Below, piece by piece: positions 43,991 to 55,100 of a stretch of DNA of 64,000 nucleotides. Made by a program: the position numbers and the translations under genes. The DNA lies in contig CACCLB010000002.1 in assembly GCA_902546725.1 (NCBI GenBank), forward strand, positions 62,001-126,000, given 5' to 3'. Every line of letters begins with the position of its first letter. Within the stretch, counting starts at the first letter, position 1. The notes below the pieces were generated by a model, which did not search any database, was not told where the DNA came from, and saw only the letters and a list, made by a program, of their open reading frames with translations. Source of the stretch: an uncultured Bacteroidota bacterium (GTDB lineage: Bacteria > Bacteroidota > Bacteroidia > Flavobacteriales > Flavobacteriaceae).

Positions 43991-44335
43991 ATGGCATCAA
44001 CTACTATTCATAATACTACAGGTCCTCTCTTACACATTGTCTTTTTTTGGCTTAAAGAGCCTGACAATCAAGAACACCGCAACCAATTTGAAACTGCGAT
44101 AAAAAAATTAATCGACACCAACCCCCAAGCTATAGCGAATCATCTGGGGTGTCCTGCAGCTTCTGAAAAAAGAGATGTAGTCGATAATTCATTTACGTAT
44201 TGCTACACCATGAGTTTTGCCGATTTAGATGCTCAAAACTCCTATCAAACTGATCCCACACACGAATTGTTTATCGAGGAAGCGTCTCATCTCTGGGAAC
44301 GTGTTTTGGTCAGTGATTCTATTGCACTATCTTAA
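43991..44335 (+). CDS. Dabb (stress-responsive alpha/beta barrel) family protein
   Basis: LLHIVFFWLK...FTYCYTMSFADLDAQNSYQTDPTHELFIEE pattern. Confidence 0.83.
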   Translation: MASTTIHNTTGPLLHIVFFWLKEPDNQEHRNQFETAIKKLIDTNPQAIANHLGCPAASEKRDVVDNSFTYCYTMSFADLDAQNSYQTDPTHELFIEEASHLWERVLVSDSIALS

Positions 44336-44351
44336 TTTAAATTTAAACAGC

Positions 44352-45485
44352 ATGAAAAATCACTTTGTTCTTCTCGCAATTTTTAGTCTCTTGTTTATTC
44401 AATGTCAGCAAACTTTAAAAACTCCAGTAGCGGAACGCTGGTCAGAAGAAAAAGCCTGGAAATGGCATCAAGAGAACGGCTGGATGGCAGGGACCAATTT
44501 CAATCCCAGTACAGCCATCAATCAGTTGGAATTTTTTCAAGAAGAAAGTTTTGATATGGAGACCATTGACCTAGAATTGAGTTGGTCGGCGGAATTGGGA
44601 ATGAAAATGCATCGAGTTTACCTGCACAACCTTTTATGGGATCAAGACTCTTTAGGTTTTATCAATAGAATCAACGCCTATCTTGAAACAGCGGACAAGT
44701 ATCAAATTAAAACCATGCTTGTATTGCTGGATGACGTTTGGCATCCATTGCCCAAATTGGGCAAACAACCGGACCCCACCCCTTTTGTTCACAATTCAGG
44801 TTGGGTTCAAGCACCTGGTGCAACTATTTTAGGTGATTCCCTACGGCATGACGAACTTAAAAACTACATTAAAGGAGTGATCAGTCATTTTGCCGAGGAC
44901 AAACGTGTTGTTGCCTGGGATCTTTACAACGAACCCGATAATGTTGCCAATCAGCCAGGATATGCTGAACTCGAACTCAAAGACAAGTACACTTACACTT
45001 TTGCGCTTTTAAAAAAAGTAGTGCGTTGGGCACGAGAAGTCAATCCTTCCCAACCGTTAACCATCGGGATTTGGAAAGGGGATCACAGCCTTTGGGGAAA
45101 TCCACAAGCTTTAAGACCTTTAGAACGCTTTATGATTGAAAATTCCGATGTGATTTCATTTCATTCGTATGACAACCTGCAAGTAACAACAGAAAAGGTG
45201 GAGGAACTTAAAAAGTACAACCGACCTATAATTTGCACTGAATATCTGGCTAGAGGAAATGGAAGCACCTTTGAAGACATCCTCCCTATGTTTAAAGAAA
45301 ATGAGATTCACGCCGTGAATTGGGGCTTTGTATCAGGTAAAACCAATACTATTTTTCCATGGTCATCATGGTCAAAAACATTTGATTCTATGCCTAAAAT
45401 ATGGCATCACGATATTTACCGAACAGATAAAAGTCCTTTTTCAGAAGAAGAAATAGCGCTTTTAAAAGCTGAATTAATGGAATAA
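44352..45485 (+). CDS. Lipoprotein glycoside hydrolase, GH5-like TIM barrel (start corrected to 44352)
   Basis: signal/lipobox LLFIQCQ; VAWDLYNEPDN and PIICTEYLARG catalytic-type motifs. Confidence 0.82.
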   Translation: MKNHFVLLAIFSLLFIQCQQTLKTPVAERWSEEKAWKWHQENGWMAGTNFNPSTAINQLEFFQEESFDMETIDLELSWSAELGMKMHRVYLHNLLWDQDSLGFINRINAYLETADKYQIKTMLVLLDDVWHPLPKLGKQPDPTPFVHNSGWVQAPGATILGDSLRHDELKNYIKGVISHFAEDKRVVAWDLYNEPDNVANQPGYAELELKDKYTYTFALLKKVVRWAREVNPSQPLTIGIWKGDHSLWGNPQALRPLERFMIENSDVISFHSYDNLQVTTEKVEELKKYNRPIICTEYLARGNGSTFEDILPMFKENEIHAVNWGFVSGKTNTIFPWSSWSKTFDSMPKIWHHDIYRTDKSPFSEEEIALLKAELME

Positions 45486-45489
45486 GCTA

Positions 45490-47088
45490 TTACGAAGCTG
45501 ATTTAAAGCTGTTTTGAGCTTGACGGAAATTGTCAATAGCAACAAAGTAATCTGGATCTTCTAAAACATTAACGTCACAGATTTTTTCAGCCTTTTTAAT
45601 CAGTTTTACACAATCGGAGGATAAATGTCTCAAGTGAATATTTTTCCCTTGCTTTAAATAACGCTCTGTCAATTTATTGACACATTCTATGGCCGATTGA
45701 TCCACTATACGGGATTCCTTAAAATCGATAATGACTTCATCTGGGTCGTTTTGAATATCAAACTTGCTATTAAAAAGTTCAATACAACCAAAAAATAAGG
45801 GTCCGTAGATTTCATAATGTTTTACTCCAAACTCGTCAATATGCTTACGCGCTCGAATGCGCTTGGCATTTTCCCAAGCAAAAACAAGGGAAGAAACAAT
45901 GACTCCGGCCAAAACAGCAATTGCTAAGTCAAAAATAACGGTTAATCCCGTGACCAATATGATCACAATCACGTCGGATTTGGGTACTTTATTCAATACC
46001 TTAAAAGTACTCCAGGCAAAGGTACCAACGACCACCATAAACATGACTCCTACTAGAGCTGCTATTGGAACTTGTTCAATAAAATTGGATCCGAATAAAA
46101 TAAAGCCTAATAATGCGACCGAAGCTACAATTCCTGACAACCTTCCACGACCACCCGATTTGATATTGATGATACTCTGTCCAATCATCGCACAGCCCCC
46201 CATACCTCCAAAAAGACCGTTTAGAGTATTGGCCGCTCCTTGAGCAATACATTCTTTATTTCCATTCCCGTGGGAATCGGTTAATTCATCTATTAGGTTG
46301 AGCGTCATCAATGACTCTATCAGTCCAATAGCAGCCAAAATCGATGCGTAAGGTAAAACAAATAAAAGGGTCTCCAAAGAGAGCACAACAGAAGGAAAGT
46401 TAAATGTTGGAAGTCCGGCTTTGATACCACTCCCCCCATTGGAAAGAATAAAAGAACGCACCGTTTCCGTTTCCACACCGCTAAAGATCACCAGCATTGA
46501 TACAGCCAAAATAGCGGTCAAAGCTGCTGGTATTTTTTTAGTTAACATGGGCAAGACAAACATGATTGCCATAGTGGCAATTACCAAGCCTAACATCACC
46601 ATTAAAGCTGATCCTTCTAACCATTCACCTTGACTTTTAAACATCCCTAATTGAGAAATAAATATCACAATTGCCAGTCCGTTGACGAATCCCATCATGA
46701 CCGAATGTGGAATCATCCGCACAAATTTCCCGAGCCGCAATACTCCTGCCAACATTTGAATTCCACCAGCCAACAGCAGTGTAAAAAATAAGTATTGCAG
46801 TCCTGCAGCATCAGAACCACCTAAAGTATTTCCCTCTTTAACCAAATGAACCATAACTACTGCCATGGCACCTGTAGCACCGGAAAACATCCCAGGGCGC
46901 CCACCAAAAATTGAAGTTATCAGACCCATCATAAAAGCGCCATAAAGACCCACAACGGGCGAAACTCCTGCTACAAATGCAAAGGCAACTGCCTCAGGAA
47001 CCAAGGCCAATGCCACGGTTATACCAGATAATATATCGTTTTTGACGCTTCCGCCTGTTGATTTGTCTATAAGTTGAAATGCTTTCAA
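45490..47088 (-). CDS. SulP family inorganic anion transporter with STAS domain
   Basis: GITVALALVPEAVAFAFVAGVSPVVGLYGAF; GGMGGCAMIGQS; C-terminal STAS-like region. Confidence 0.94.
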   Translation of the reverse strand: MKAFQLIDKSTGGSVKNDILSGITVALALVPEAVAFAFVAGVSPVVGLYGAFMMGLITSIFGGRPGMFSGATGAMAVVMVHLVKEGNTLGGSDAAGLQYLFFTLLLAGGIQMLAGVLRLGKFVRMIPHSVMMGFVNGLAIVIFISQLGMFKSQGEWLEGSALMVMLGLVIATMAIMFVLPMLTKKIPAALTAILAVSMLVIFSGVETETVRSFILSNGGSGIKAGLPTFNFPSVVLSLETLLFVLPYASILAAIGLIESLMTLNLIDELTDSHGNGNKECIAQGAANTLNGLFGGMGGCAMIGQSIINIKSGGRGRLSGIVASVALLGFILFGSNFIEQVPIAALVGVMFMVVVGTFAWSTFKVLNKVPKSDVIVIILVTGLTVIFDLAIAVLAGVIVSSLVFAWENAKRIRARKHIDEFGVKHYEIYGPLFFGCIELFNSKFDIQNDPDEVIIDFKESRIVDQSAIECVNKLTERYLKQGKNIHLRHLSSDCVKLIKKAEKICDVNVLEDPDYFVAIDNFRQAQNSFKSAS

Positions 47089-47166
47089 AGGCTTGTTATA
47101 AAATTAAGCTGCAAAAGTAATAGGATTCAACAGATTAGCCCTGTAGTAGCCTAAAAATTTTGTCTT

Positions 47167-47805
47167 TTATTTTGAAGCCGATCGAGCAATCAAAAAGATA
47201 GCAATCCAATAAGTGGCTAGTATTAAAACCCCTGAAAAGGAAAGAGAAAAATAGAATTTATCAACTGCTATTAAAGCATCTGAAAATAAAAACAATGAGA
47301 CAGCCCAACCCAAAAAACTGCGATATTCCATTTTCGGATTGAGTGCCAGCGCCCAACCCTGCCAGCTCATGAGTACAATGACTATGAGATAAATCAATAC
47401 AGGATAAAACAAACTATCTAAACCCTCCGACACTAATGTAAATACTCTAACTGCAATAAGGGCTAAGACAACTGCAACTCTCGGCTCCCATAACCATCCT
47501 TGCCTTTTTATAAAGGCGAAAAGAAAAATCAAATGTGCAACTAAAAAAGAGGCTAAGCCCCACACAAAATAAGACTCAAAGAGTAAAAAGGTATAACCAA
47601 CAAGGCAAAAAAACAATCCCATAGCGATATGCTTAGAATAGCTGTTTATTGCAGCATTTCTAAAAAGCAATGGTTATGTAAAAATTGAGATCGTACACAA
47701 TGGCTTTAAGGCGAAAAACAATGAGGAATTAAAAAGTTCAGCACTAATTGCAGCAATCCCAAAAATCAATATAAGAATTTTGTGTTGGGATTGGCTGAAG
47801 GTCAT
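47167..47805 (-). pseudogene. Lysoplasmalogenase (YhhN/TMEM86-like) interrupted by an in-frame TAA
   Basis: MTFSQSQHKILILIFGIAAISAELFNSSLFFALKPLCTISIFT*PLLFRNAAINSYSKHIAMGLFFCLVGYTFLL..., same frame; stop at 47674-47676. Confidence 0.75.
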
Positions 47806-47817
47806 TTCTCAATAGTT

Positions 47818-48912
47818 TTAGACGTTAAATCGAAAATGCATAACATCTCCATTTTGAACGATGTATTCCTTACCCTCTACACGCATCCTTCCAGCTTCTT
47901 TTACTTTAGCCTCTGATCCGTAATTTTCGTAATCCTCATAGCTGATCACTTCCGCACGGATAAACCCTTTTTCAAAGTCGGTATGTATCACTCCTGCTGC
48001 CTGCTGAGCTGTAGCTCCAACGGGGATGGTCCATGCGCGTACTTCTTTTTCACCTGCTGTAAAATAGGTTTGTTGATTGAGTAATGAATAGGCTGCTCTA
48101 ATCAGCTTTGCAGCCCCTGCTTCCTCCAGTCCTAAATCTTCTAAGAACATTTGTCGTTCCTCAAAACTATCCAGTTCATTGATATCAGCCTCTATACTTA
48201 CCGCCAGTATTAAAAGACCTGCTGACTCACCTGCCACAACCTCTTTTACTTGTTCGACATATGCATTCCCAGTTTTTGCAGCTGCCTCATCAACATTACA
48301 CACATAAAGTACAGGCTTGTCAGTAATCAACTGCAGCGGCTTGACATATTCCAACCGCTCTTCTTCTTTTAACTCAAGACTTCTTATATTTTTGGATTGC
48401 TCCAAGGCATTTTTGACACCATCCAAAACCTCTTTTTCTTTGATAGCTTCTTTGTTGCCGGTCCGTGCTGCACGACCTACCTTTTCAAGTTTCTTTTCTA
48501 CAGTTTCTAAATCTTTAAGCTGTAACTCTATATCTATGGTTTCTTTATCTCGGATTGGATTGACCGAACCGTCAACATGAACGATGTTGTCATTGTCAAA
48601 ACAACGCAAAACGTGAAGTATGGCATCTGTTTCACGAATATTTGCTAAAAACTGATTTCCCAAACCTTCTCCTTTACTTGCACCCTTTACCAAACCAGCA
48701 ATATCTACGATTTCAACAGTTGCTGGCAAAACACGTTCAGGTTTTACAAGTTCTTCAAGAGTTTGAAGGCGTGTATCAGGTACATTAACCACACCTATAT
48801 TGGGTTCGATGGTACAAAAGGGAAAATTTGCACTTTGAGCTTTTGCATTGGAAAGGCAATTAAAGAGAGTGGATTTGCCCACATTAGGTAAGCCTACGAT
48901 ACCAGCTTTCAT
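47818..48912 (-). CDS. ychF: Redox-regulated ATPase YchF
   Basis: [50 protein letters not shown] motifs. Confidence 0.97.
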   Translation of the reverse strand: MKAGIVGLPNVGKSTLFNCLSNAKAQSANFPFCTIEPNIGVVNVPDTRLQTLEELVKPERVLPATVEIVDIAGLVKGASKGEGLGNQFLANIRETDAILHVLRCFDNDNIVHVDGSVNPIRDKETIDIELQLKDLETVEKKLEKVGRAARTGNKEAIKEKEVLDGVKNALEQSKNIRSLELKEEERLEYVKPLQLITDKPVLYVCNVDEAAAKTGNAYVEQVKEVVAGESAGLLILAVSIEADINELDSFEERQMFLEDLGLEEAGAAKLIRAAYSLLNQQTYFTAGEKEVRAWTIPVGATAQQAAGVIHTDFEKGFIRAEVISYEDYENYGSEAKVKEAGRMRVEGKEYIVQNGDVMHFRFNV

Positions 48913-48992
48913 ACAGAATAATTTTTCGCAAAAGTAATCTTTCTTTTACACTTGAATTTAGTTCTTATTAAAGAATAGTTTAATTTGGTAAA

Positions 48993-49835
48993 ATGAAGAA
49001 AAAATATTTGATCATCCACGCCGATGATGCGGGTATGGCGTGGTCGGAAAATAAGGCCACACAAATAGGACTGTTAGAAGGATCAATTAATTCGACCAGT
49101 TTGATGGTTCCCTGTCCTTGGTTTTTTGAAATGGCTCAATTCTGCCTTGAACATCCAGAGGTTGACTACGGTATTCACCTCACCCTTACTGGAGAATGGA
49201 AAACCTATCCCTTCCGTCCGATCACAGCTGTCAATCAAATTCCTTCACTGGTCAATCATCAAGGCCATTTTTATCCAAAAAGAGCGGCTATTCGTGATGG
49301 TGCTGTTTTGGAGGAAGTGTATTTAGAACTGAAAAATCAAATAGAATTTGCCTTGTCTTTAGGTTTAAAACCTACGCATCTCGATTCTCATATGTACACC
49401 TTAGGAGTTCGACAAGATTTAATAGACCTTTATCAAGAACTAGGGAAAGAATACAACTTACCTATAGTAATTAGCAAAAAACTCATTGCCTACACTGGAG
49501 AATCTCCTTCAGCATTTAAACTGCCTGAAAAAGGCTGCTGGGAATCCATCTATATGGGATCGTTTGATGAGTTTTCTAACCGAGGTTTAGCTCACTTTTA
49601 CGACCGAGTTTTGGACAATCTAAGTGAAGGAATTTCCTTACTCCTTATTCACCCTGCTTTAAAAAGTGCTGAAATGGAGCAGATAACCGTTGACCATCCT
49701 AATTTTGGTGACCAGTGGCGAGCAGAGGATGCCGCTTACTTTACAAGTAAACATTGCGCAAACAAACTCCGAGAAAATTCAATTGAATTGATTGACTTTC
49801 GCCATCCAGAACTACTTAGTTTTCTGGATGCATAA
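48993..49835 (+). CDS. ChbG/HpnK (YdjC-like) carbohydrate deacetylase family
   Basis: [38 protein letters not shown] motifs. Confidence 0.9.
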   Translation: MKKKYLIIHADDAGMAWSENKATQIGLLEGSINSTSLMVPCPWFFEMAQFCLEHPEVDYGIHLTLTGEWKTYPFRPITAVNQIPSLVNHQGHFYPKRAAIRDGAVLEEVYLELKNQIEFALSLGLKPTHLDSHMYTLGVRQDLIDLYQELGKEYNLPIVISKKLIAYTGESPSAFKLPEKGCWESIYMGSFDEFSNRGLAHFYDRVLDNLSEGISLLLIHPALKSAEMEQITVDHPNFGDQWRAEDAAYFTSKHCANKLRENSIELIDFRHPELLSFLDA

Positions 49836-50169
49836 AGCGCTGCTTACCCAATAGGGTCTCTTCGGACTCTACATGATCCTCATCAGGAACACAACAATCG
49901 ACAGGACAAACGGCTGCACATTGAGGCTCGTCATGGAAGCCTTTACACTCTGTACATTTATCCGGTACGATAAAATAATATTCGTCGGATACAGGCTCTT
50001 GAAATTCATCACTGTTGACCTGCTTTCCGTTGGGTAGCACTACATCTCCTTTTAGGGATGTTCCGTCTTGGTAACGCCAATCTTCCGCACCCTCATAAAT
50101 TGCGGTATTAGGACATTCAGGTTCACAGGCACCACAATTAATGCATTCGTCAGTAATGATTATAGCCAT
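49816..50169 (-). CDS. 4Fe-4S dicluster ferredoxin
   Basis: [12 protein letters not shown] and [22 protein letters not shown] cysteine motifs. Confidence 0.95.
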   Translation of the reverse strand: MAIIITDECINCGACEPECPNTAIYEGAEDWRYQDGTSLKGDVVLPNGKQVNSDEFQEPVSDEYYFIVPDKCTECKGFHDEPQCAAVCPVDCCVPDEDHVESEETLLGKQRFMHPEN

Positions 50170-50185
50170 AGCAATTTTCTTTGCT

Positions 50186-50203
50186 TACATTTGCACAAAA
50201 GTA
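50186..50203. promoter_or_regulatory. Back-to-back divergent -7 boxes
   Basis: TACATTTG (+, 50186-50193) and TACTTTTG (-, 50196-50203), 2 bp apart. Confidence 0.55.
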
Positions 50204-50230
50204 AGACCTTCATCGTTACTGTACAAAGAA

Positions 50231-51256
50231 ATGACTGCAAACTTAAAACGCTTCAAAGCCCTTGTTAAATTGGGAGATTTCCTGCTTCATTTCAATGGTG
50301 ATGAACCGCCCTATACAGACCTCAATGAATGTGTAAAACAAGCAACTGCAGCCAACGGATGGTTTACTTATGAAAATATTACTAAAGCATTTACTGATTG
50401 GGGAAGTGTATTAACTGAAGAAAACTTGAAAACTTGGCTACAACCCTATAATTTAGTGTCTTTAAGCAAGCCAAAGAATATTGCACTTATTTTAGCTGGA
50501 AACATCCCTTTGGTAGGTTTTCACGATTTAATTTGTGTGTGGTTAAGCGGACATCAAAGTGTCGTTAAATGCGCCTCAAAAGATGAATATTTACTCCCCT
50601 ACCTCAGCAAGTTTTTGGAAAATGAAGCAGATGAAGACTGTTTTACATTTACAAAAGAACCCTTTACTGATTTTGATGCTGTCATCGCAACTGGTTCTGA
50701 CAATGCAGGTCGCTATTTTGATCACTATTTTGGTAACTACCCTCATATCATTCGTAAAAACAGAAATGGGATTGCTGTGTTAGACGGGAGTGAGACCAAA
50801 GAAGACCTTCAAAAGCTTGGGCTTGATATACTGCAGTATTTTGGATTAGGGTGTAGAAACGTCTCCAAACTGTATTTGCCTAAAAACTACGATCTAAATC
50901 AAGTTTTTGGAGGACTTTATCCTTTGGCAGAAATAATACAGCATGCCAAATATGCCAACAACTACGATTACAATAAAGCGGTATTTTTGATGAGTGAGTT
51001 TGATTTCTTTGAAAATGGATTTATAATTTTAAGAGAAAATCCCGAATTTAGTGCGCCCATAGCCTGTGTTCACTACGAATATTACGACAAGCTTGAAGAA
51101 TTAAATAAAATCTTGGACTCTCAAAAGGATAAAATTCAATGTGTAATTTCCAATACAGAACTCTCCAATGCTATTCCTTTCGGTAAAGCCCAACAGCCCG
51201 AATTAGACGATTATGCTGATAGGGTTGATACCCTGGCCTTTTTAGAAAAACTATAG
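50231..51256 (+). CDS. Acyl-CoA reductase (LuxC-like) family protein
   Basis: ILAGNIPLVGFHDLICVWLSGHQSVVKCASKDEYLLP; start corrected to ATG 50231. Confidence 0.85.
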   Translation: MTANLKRFKALVKLGDFLLHFNGDEPPYTDLNECVKQATAANGWFTYENITKAFTDWGSVLTEENLKTWLQPYNLVSLSKPKNIALILAGNIPLVGFHDLICVWLSGHQSVVKCASKDEYLLPYLSKFLENEADEDCFTFTKEPFTDFDAVIATGSDNAGRYFDHYFGNYPHIIRKNRNGIAVLDGSETKEDLQKLGLDILQYFGLGCRNVSKLYLPKNYDLNQVFGGLYPLAEIIQHAKYANNYDYNKAVFLMSEFDFFENGFIILRENPEFSAPIACVHYEYYDKLEELNKILDSQKDKIQCVISNTELSNAIPFGKAQQPELDDYADRVDTLAFLEKL

Positions 51257-51407
51257 GGAGGCCTGTTAAAAGTAAAGTTCAAAATTATTTACCACATCAT
51301 TAAGGCAACTGCTGTTAACAACTCCAACAAAAAAAACAGTACAAAAACTCTAGATTTAGTCTTAGAATCGCAATATTTGCAAAAAAATTAAACACTTCAA
51401 AAAAGCT

Positions 51408-52472
51408 ATGCGTCTTCATAATTTTAGTGCAGGTCCTTCTATACTTCCAAAGGAGGTGATGCACCAAGCTGCTGAAGCAGTAAAAGAACTTGACGGTTCA
51501 AAACTTTCCTTAATTGAAATTTCTCACCGAAGTAAAGCCTTTATCGATATCATGGACGAGGCTTGCGAACGCGCATTGCGATTGACAGATCTTGAGGGGA
51601 AAGGATATAAAGCGATTTTTCTTCAAGGTGGTGCCAGTCTTCAGTTTTTGATGGCAGCATATAATTTATTAGAAAATAAAGCGGGCTATCTCAATACGGG
51701 TACTTGGTCTGATAAAGCGATTAAAGAAGCTAAATTGTTTGGTGAAGTTATCGAAATAGCAAGTTCTAAAGATCAGAATTACAACCACATTCCAAAAGAT
51801 TATTCCATCCCCAGTGGTTTGGATTACCTCCACCTCACTACCAATAATACTATTTTCGGAACCCAGTTTAAATCCATTCCAGAAACAGATGCTCCCCTAG
51901 TTGCTGATATGAGTTCAGATATATTCTCAAGAACTTTTGATTATTCAAAATTTGACTTGTTTTACGCTGGAGCACAAAAGAATATGGGTCCTGCAGGAAC
52001 CACTCTGGTAATTGTAAAAGAATCTCTTTTAGGAAAAGTTTCTAGAGCCATACCGTCTATGATGAGTTATGAGGTCCATGCCGGCAAGGACAGTATGTTT
52101 AATACGCCTCCTGTATTTGCTGTATATACTTCCATGCTCAACATGCGTTGGATTGAATCCCAAGGCGGTATCCGATCATTGGGTGATAAAAATTCAGTAA
52201 AATCTACACTACTCTACGGAGAAATTGACCGTAACAGCCTCTTTGAAGGCTTTGCTGCTAAAGAAGACCGGTCTGATATGAATGCAACCTTTAATCTTAA
52301 AGACACTGCATATACAGAAGCCTTTGACAGCTTGTGCCAAACCGCGGGTATCAGTGGACTTAAAGGGCATCGTTCTGTAGGAGGATATCGCGCCTCTATG
52401 TACAACGCCATGTCTATTGAAAGTGTCGAGATTTTAGTCGACTGCATGCAAATACTAGAAAAAAAACAATAA
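51408..52472 (+). CDS. serC: Phosphoserine aminotransferase
   Basis: HNFSAGPSILPKEV, EISHRSKAF, YAGAQKNMGPAGTTLVIV motifs. Confidence 0.96.
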   Translation: MRLHNFSAGPSILPKEVMHQAAEAVKELDGSKLSLIEISHRSKAFIDIMDEACERALRLTDLEGKGYKAIFLQGGASLQFLMAAYNLLENKAGYLNTGTWSDKAIKEAKLFGEVIEIASSKDQNYNHIPKDYSIPSGLDYLHLTTNNTIFGTQFKSIPETDAPLVADMSSDIFSRTFDYSKFDLFYAGAQKNMGPAGTTLVIVKESLLGKVSRAIPSMMSYEVHAGKDSMFNTPPVFAVYTSMLNMRWIESQGGIRSLGDKNSVKSTLLYGEIDRNSLFEGFAAKEDRSDMNATFNLKDTAYTEAFDSLCQTAGISGLKGHRSVGGYRASMYNAMSIESVEILVDCMQILEKKQ

Positions 52473-52500
52473 GCTTACTCAGAAATACTATAAAAAAACT

Positions 52501-53451
52501 ATGAAAATATTAGCAAACGACGGTATATCTCAAACAGGTATAGATGCACTAACTGCTGATGGCTTTGAGGTCATTACAACGAATGTCGCACAAGAACAAC
52601 TTGTCAACTACATCAACTCTAATGCTATTGTTGGACTGCTTGTAAGAAGCGCTACTACTGCTCGTAAAGAACTTATCGATCAATGCCCTAACCTTAAACT
52701 CATCGGACGAGGAGGTGTGGGTATGGACAATATAGACGTTGATTACGCCAAGTCAAAAGGCCTGCACGTTATCAATACACCGGCAGCTTCCTCTGCCTCT
52801 GTAGCTGAATTGGTTTTTGCTCATCTTTATGGAGGAGTACGCTTTTTATACGACGCTAATAGAAGTATGCCTCTAGAAGGCGAAACCAACTTTAAAGGGC
52901 TTAAAAAGGCCTATGCTAAAGGGGTTGAACTTAGAGGGAAGACGCTTGGAATTATTGGTTTTGGGCGGATCGGACAAGAGGTTGCTCGAATCGGACTTGG
53001 AATTGGTATGAATGTGATCGCTGCAGACAAGTTTATCGATAAAGCTTCAATTAAAGTTTCTTTGTTTTCAGGGGCAGCTGTCACTGAAGAGATCCAAACT
53101 CAAGACATGGACAGTCTCTTAGAACAGGCTGATTTTATCAGCTTACACGTACCTTCACAAAAAGACTATGTCATCGATAAAGCTGCTTTTTCAAAAATGA
53201 AAAAAGGTGCCGCGATTATCAATGCTGCACGTGGAGGTGTACTCGATGAGGTTGCTCTAGTTGACGCTTTAGACTCGGGGCAACTCTCTTTTGCTGGTCT
53301 TGATACTTTTGAAAACGAGCCTAAACCCGAGATTAAGCTACTTATGCACGATAAAATTTCACTAACTCCACACATCGGTGCGGCTACTTTAGAGGCTCAA
53401 GATCGTATTGGAGAAGAACTCGCTAGTCAAATCGCTTCTTTACTCAAATAA
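52501..53451 (+). CDS. serA: D-3-phosphoglycerate dehydrogenase-type 2-hydroxyacid dehydrogenase
   Basis: GRGGVGMDNIDV, LGIIGFGRIGQEVARIG, NAARGGVLDE, PHIGAAT; downstream of serC. Confidence 0.9.
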   Translation: MKILANDGISQTGIDALTADGFEVITTNVAQEQLVNYINSNAIVGLLVRSATTARKELIDQCPNLKLIGRGGVGMDNIDVDYAKSKGLHVINTPAASSASVAELVFAHLYGGVRFLYDANRSMPLEGETNFKGLKKAYAKGVELRGKTLGIIGFGRIGQEVARIGLGIGMNVIAADKFIDKASIKVSLFSGAAVTEEIQTQDMDSLLEQADFISLHVPSQKDYVIDKAAFSKMKKGAAIINAARGGVLDEVALVDALDSGQLSFAGLDTFENEPKPEIKLLMHDKISLTPHIGAATLEAQDRIGEELASQIASLLK

Positions 53452-53458
53452 AAAGCTA

Positions 53459-53791
53459 TTGTATTTTAATCGCCTAAAGCAAAAATGGAATATTACTTCT
53501 AATTTTCAGTTAGTTGTAGTCTTTATCGTTTTTGGTATAACGGGCTCCATGAGTGTCAAAGTTGCTAAACCCATACTTGATTTCTTCAATATACATCCTG
53601 AAGCCTTTGAATCCATCTGGGGCGGGGAACTGCTGTATTGGATAATCCGGATTTTAATCGTTTTTCCTGCCTACCAAGTATTGCTGCTCTTTTTTGGGAC
53701 AATCTTCCTACAATTCAGATTCTTTTGGGAATTTGAAAAGAAAATCCTCAAACGCATGGGATTCAAACGTTTTTTTAAAGAAAAATCCTGA
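53459..53791 (+). CDS. Conserved small membrane protein (DUF6787-like; TTG start at 53459 proposed)
   Basis: LKQKWNITSNFQLVVVFIVFGITGSMSVKVAKP; two TM segments. Confidence 0.65.
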   Translation: MYFNRLKQKWNITSNFQLVVVFIVFGITGSMSVKVAKPILDFFNIHPEAFESIWGGELLYWIIRILIVFPAYQVLLLFFGTIFLQFRFFWEFEKKILKRMGFKRFFKEKS

Positions 53792-53800
53792 GACTTAAGT

Positions 53801-54403
53801 CTAGGATAGTTTTGATTGAATCAGATTCAAAAATTCGTTTCGGGTATCTGTATCTTTAAACACTCCTCTAAATCCTGAAGTCGTAGTTGTTGAATTTTGC
53901 TTTTGCACACCGCGCATCATCATACACATATGAGAAGCCTCTATAACTACAGCGACTCCTTTGGGTTGAAGCGTATCGTTGATGCAGTCTAATACTTGTT
54001 CAGTAAGACGCTCTTGTACTTGTAATCTTCTTGCAAACACGTCGATTACACGTGGAATTTTGCTCAGCCCTACAATTCTTCCGTTTGGAACATAAGCGAC
54101 ATGTGCTTTACCAAAAAATGGCAGCAGGTGGTGTTCGCAAAGTGAATAGAGTTCAATCTCTTTGACAATGACCATCTCGTTATAACTCTCCTCGAACATG
54201 GCGCCTTGTAGAATTTGCTTTGGATCTTGCTCATAGCCACCTGTCAAAAACTTCATTGCCTTTGAGGCGCGCTCTGGAGTCTTTAGTAAGCCCTCGCGTA
54301 ATTTATCTTCCCCAAGTAAATGGATGATGTCTTCGTAATTTGTTTTTATTTGCTCTGTTATCGGTAAGGTTTCGATATCAAAATTATCATTCATAAGATT
54401 CAT
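53801..54403 (-). CDS. folE: GTP cyclohydrolase I
   Basis: [35 protein letters not shown] motif. Confidence 0.97.
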   Translation of the reverse strand: MNLMNDNFDIETLPITEQIKTNYEDIIHLLGEDKLREGLLKTPERASKAMKFLTGGYEQDPKQILQGAMFEESYNEMVIVKEIELYSLCEHHLLPFFGKAHVAYVPNGRIVGLSKIPRVIDVFARRLQVQERLTEQVLDCINDTLQPKGVAVVIEASHMCMMMRGVQKQNSTTTTSGFRGVFKDTDTRNEFLNLIQSKLS

Positions 54404-54929
54404 TTAAGTGGTTTGAAAAATAGTGTTTTAGTTTTTCCATCTTAGGATGGATTACATAGGAACAGTAGGGCTGCTCTTGGTTTCGATTGAAATAATTGTG
54501 ATGTCCCTGTTCAGCTTCATAAAAGGGTGTGGCCTCTTTCAGCTCAGTCACAATCTTGTCTTTAAAAACTGCTTCTTTAGTCAGTTGCTTGATTACCATT
54601 TGAGCAATTTCTTTTTGCTCTATATCAGTAAAATAAATACCGGATCGGTACTGGGTTCCTACGTCGTTTCCTTGTCGGTTTAATGTGGTTGGATCGTGGG
54701 TGTTAAAAAAAATCAAGAGCAAATCAGTCAGTTGAACCTGACCCTCGTCGTACTCAATCGAAATTGCCTCGGTATGACCTGTTCTCCCTGTACAAACTTC
54801 TCGGTACGCAGGGTTTTTTATTTTACCATCAATATAACCTGGCATGACGCTTTGCACACCTTTGATTCTCTGAAAAACAGCCTCCGTACACCAAAAACAA
54901 CCTCCAGCTAAATATATAGTTTTGATCAA
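54387..54929 (-). CDS. msrA: Peptide methionine sulfoxide reductase MsrA (TTG start proposed at 54929)
   Basis: [40 protein letters not shown] motifs. Confidence 0.95.
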   Translation of the reverse strand: MIKTIYLAGGCFWCTEAVFQRIKGVQSVMPGYIDGKIKNPAYREVCTGRTGHTEAISIEYDEGQVQLTDLLLIFFNTHDPTTLNRQGNDVGTQYRSGIYFTDIEQKEIAQMVIKQLTKEAVFKDKIVTELKEATPFYEAEQGHHNYFNRNQEQPYCSYVIHPKMEKLKHYFSNHLNESYE

Positions 54930-55100
54930 TTTTTTTTTTCTTAAGTTGAACAAATATATAAAAACTCCTCTGTATATCACAGTATTGTATCGTCTATTTG
55001 ATCTAATCAGTGCTTTTATCGCTCATTCTCTAAACGTTTGTTTAATCTTTAGAAAGAGTCTGAATAGATGAATAAAAAAGAATTAAATTTGGTGCGTTCT

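Noticed and set aside
45857-46243. 128-aa antisense ORF within the SulP transporter
   Set aside because: Thr/Pro/Ile-rich translation typical of the complement of TM-coding sequence.
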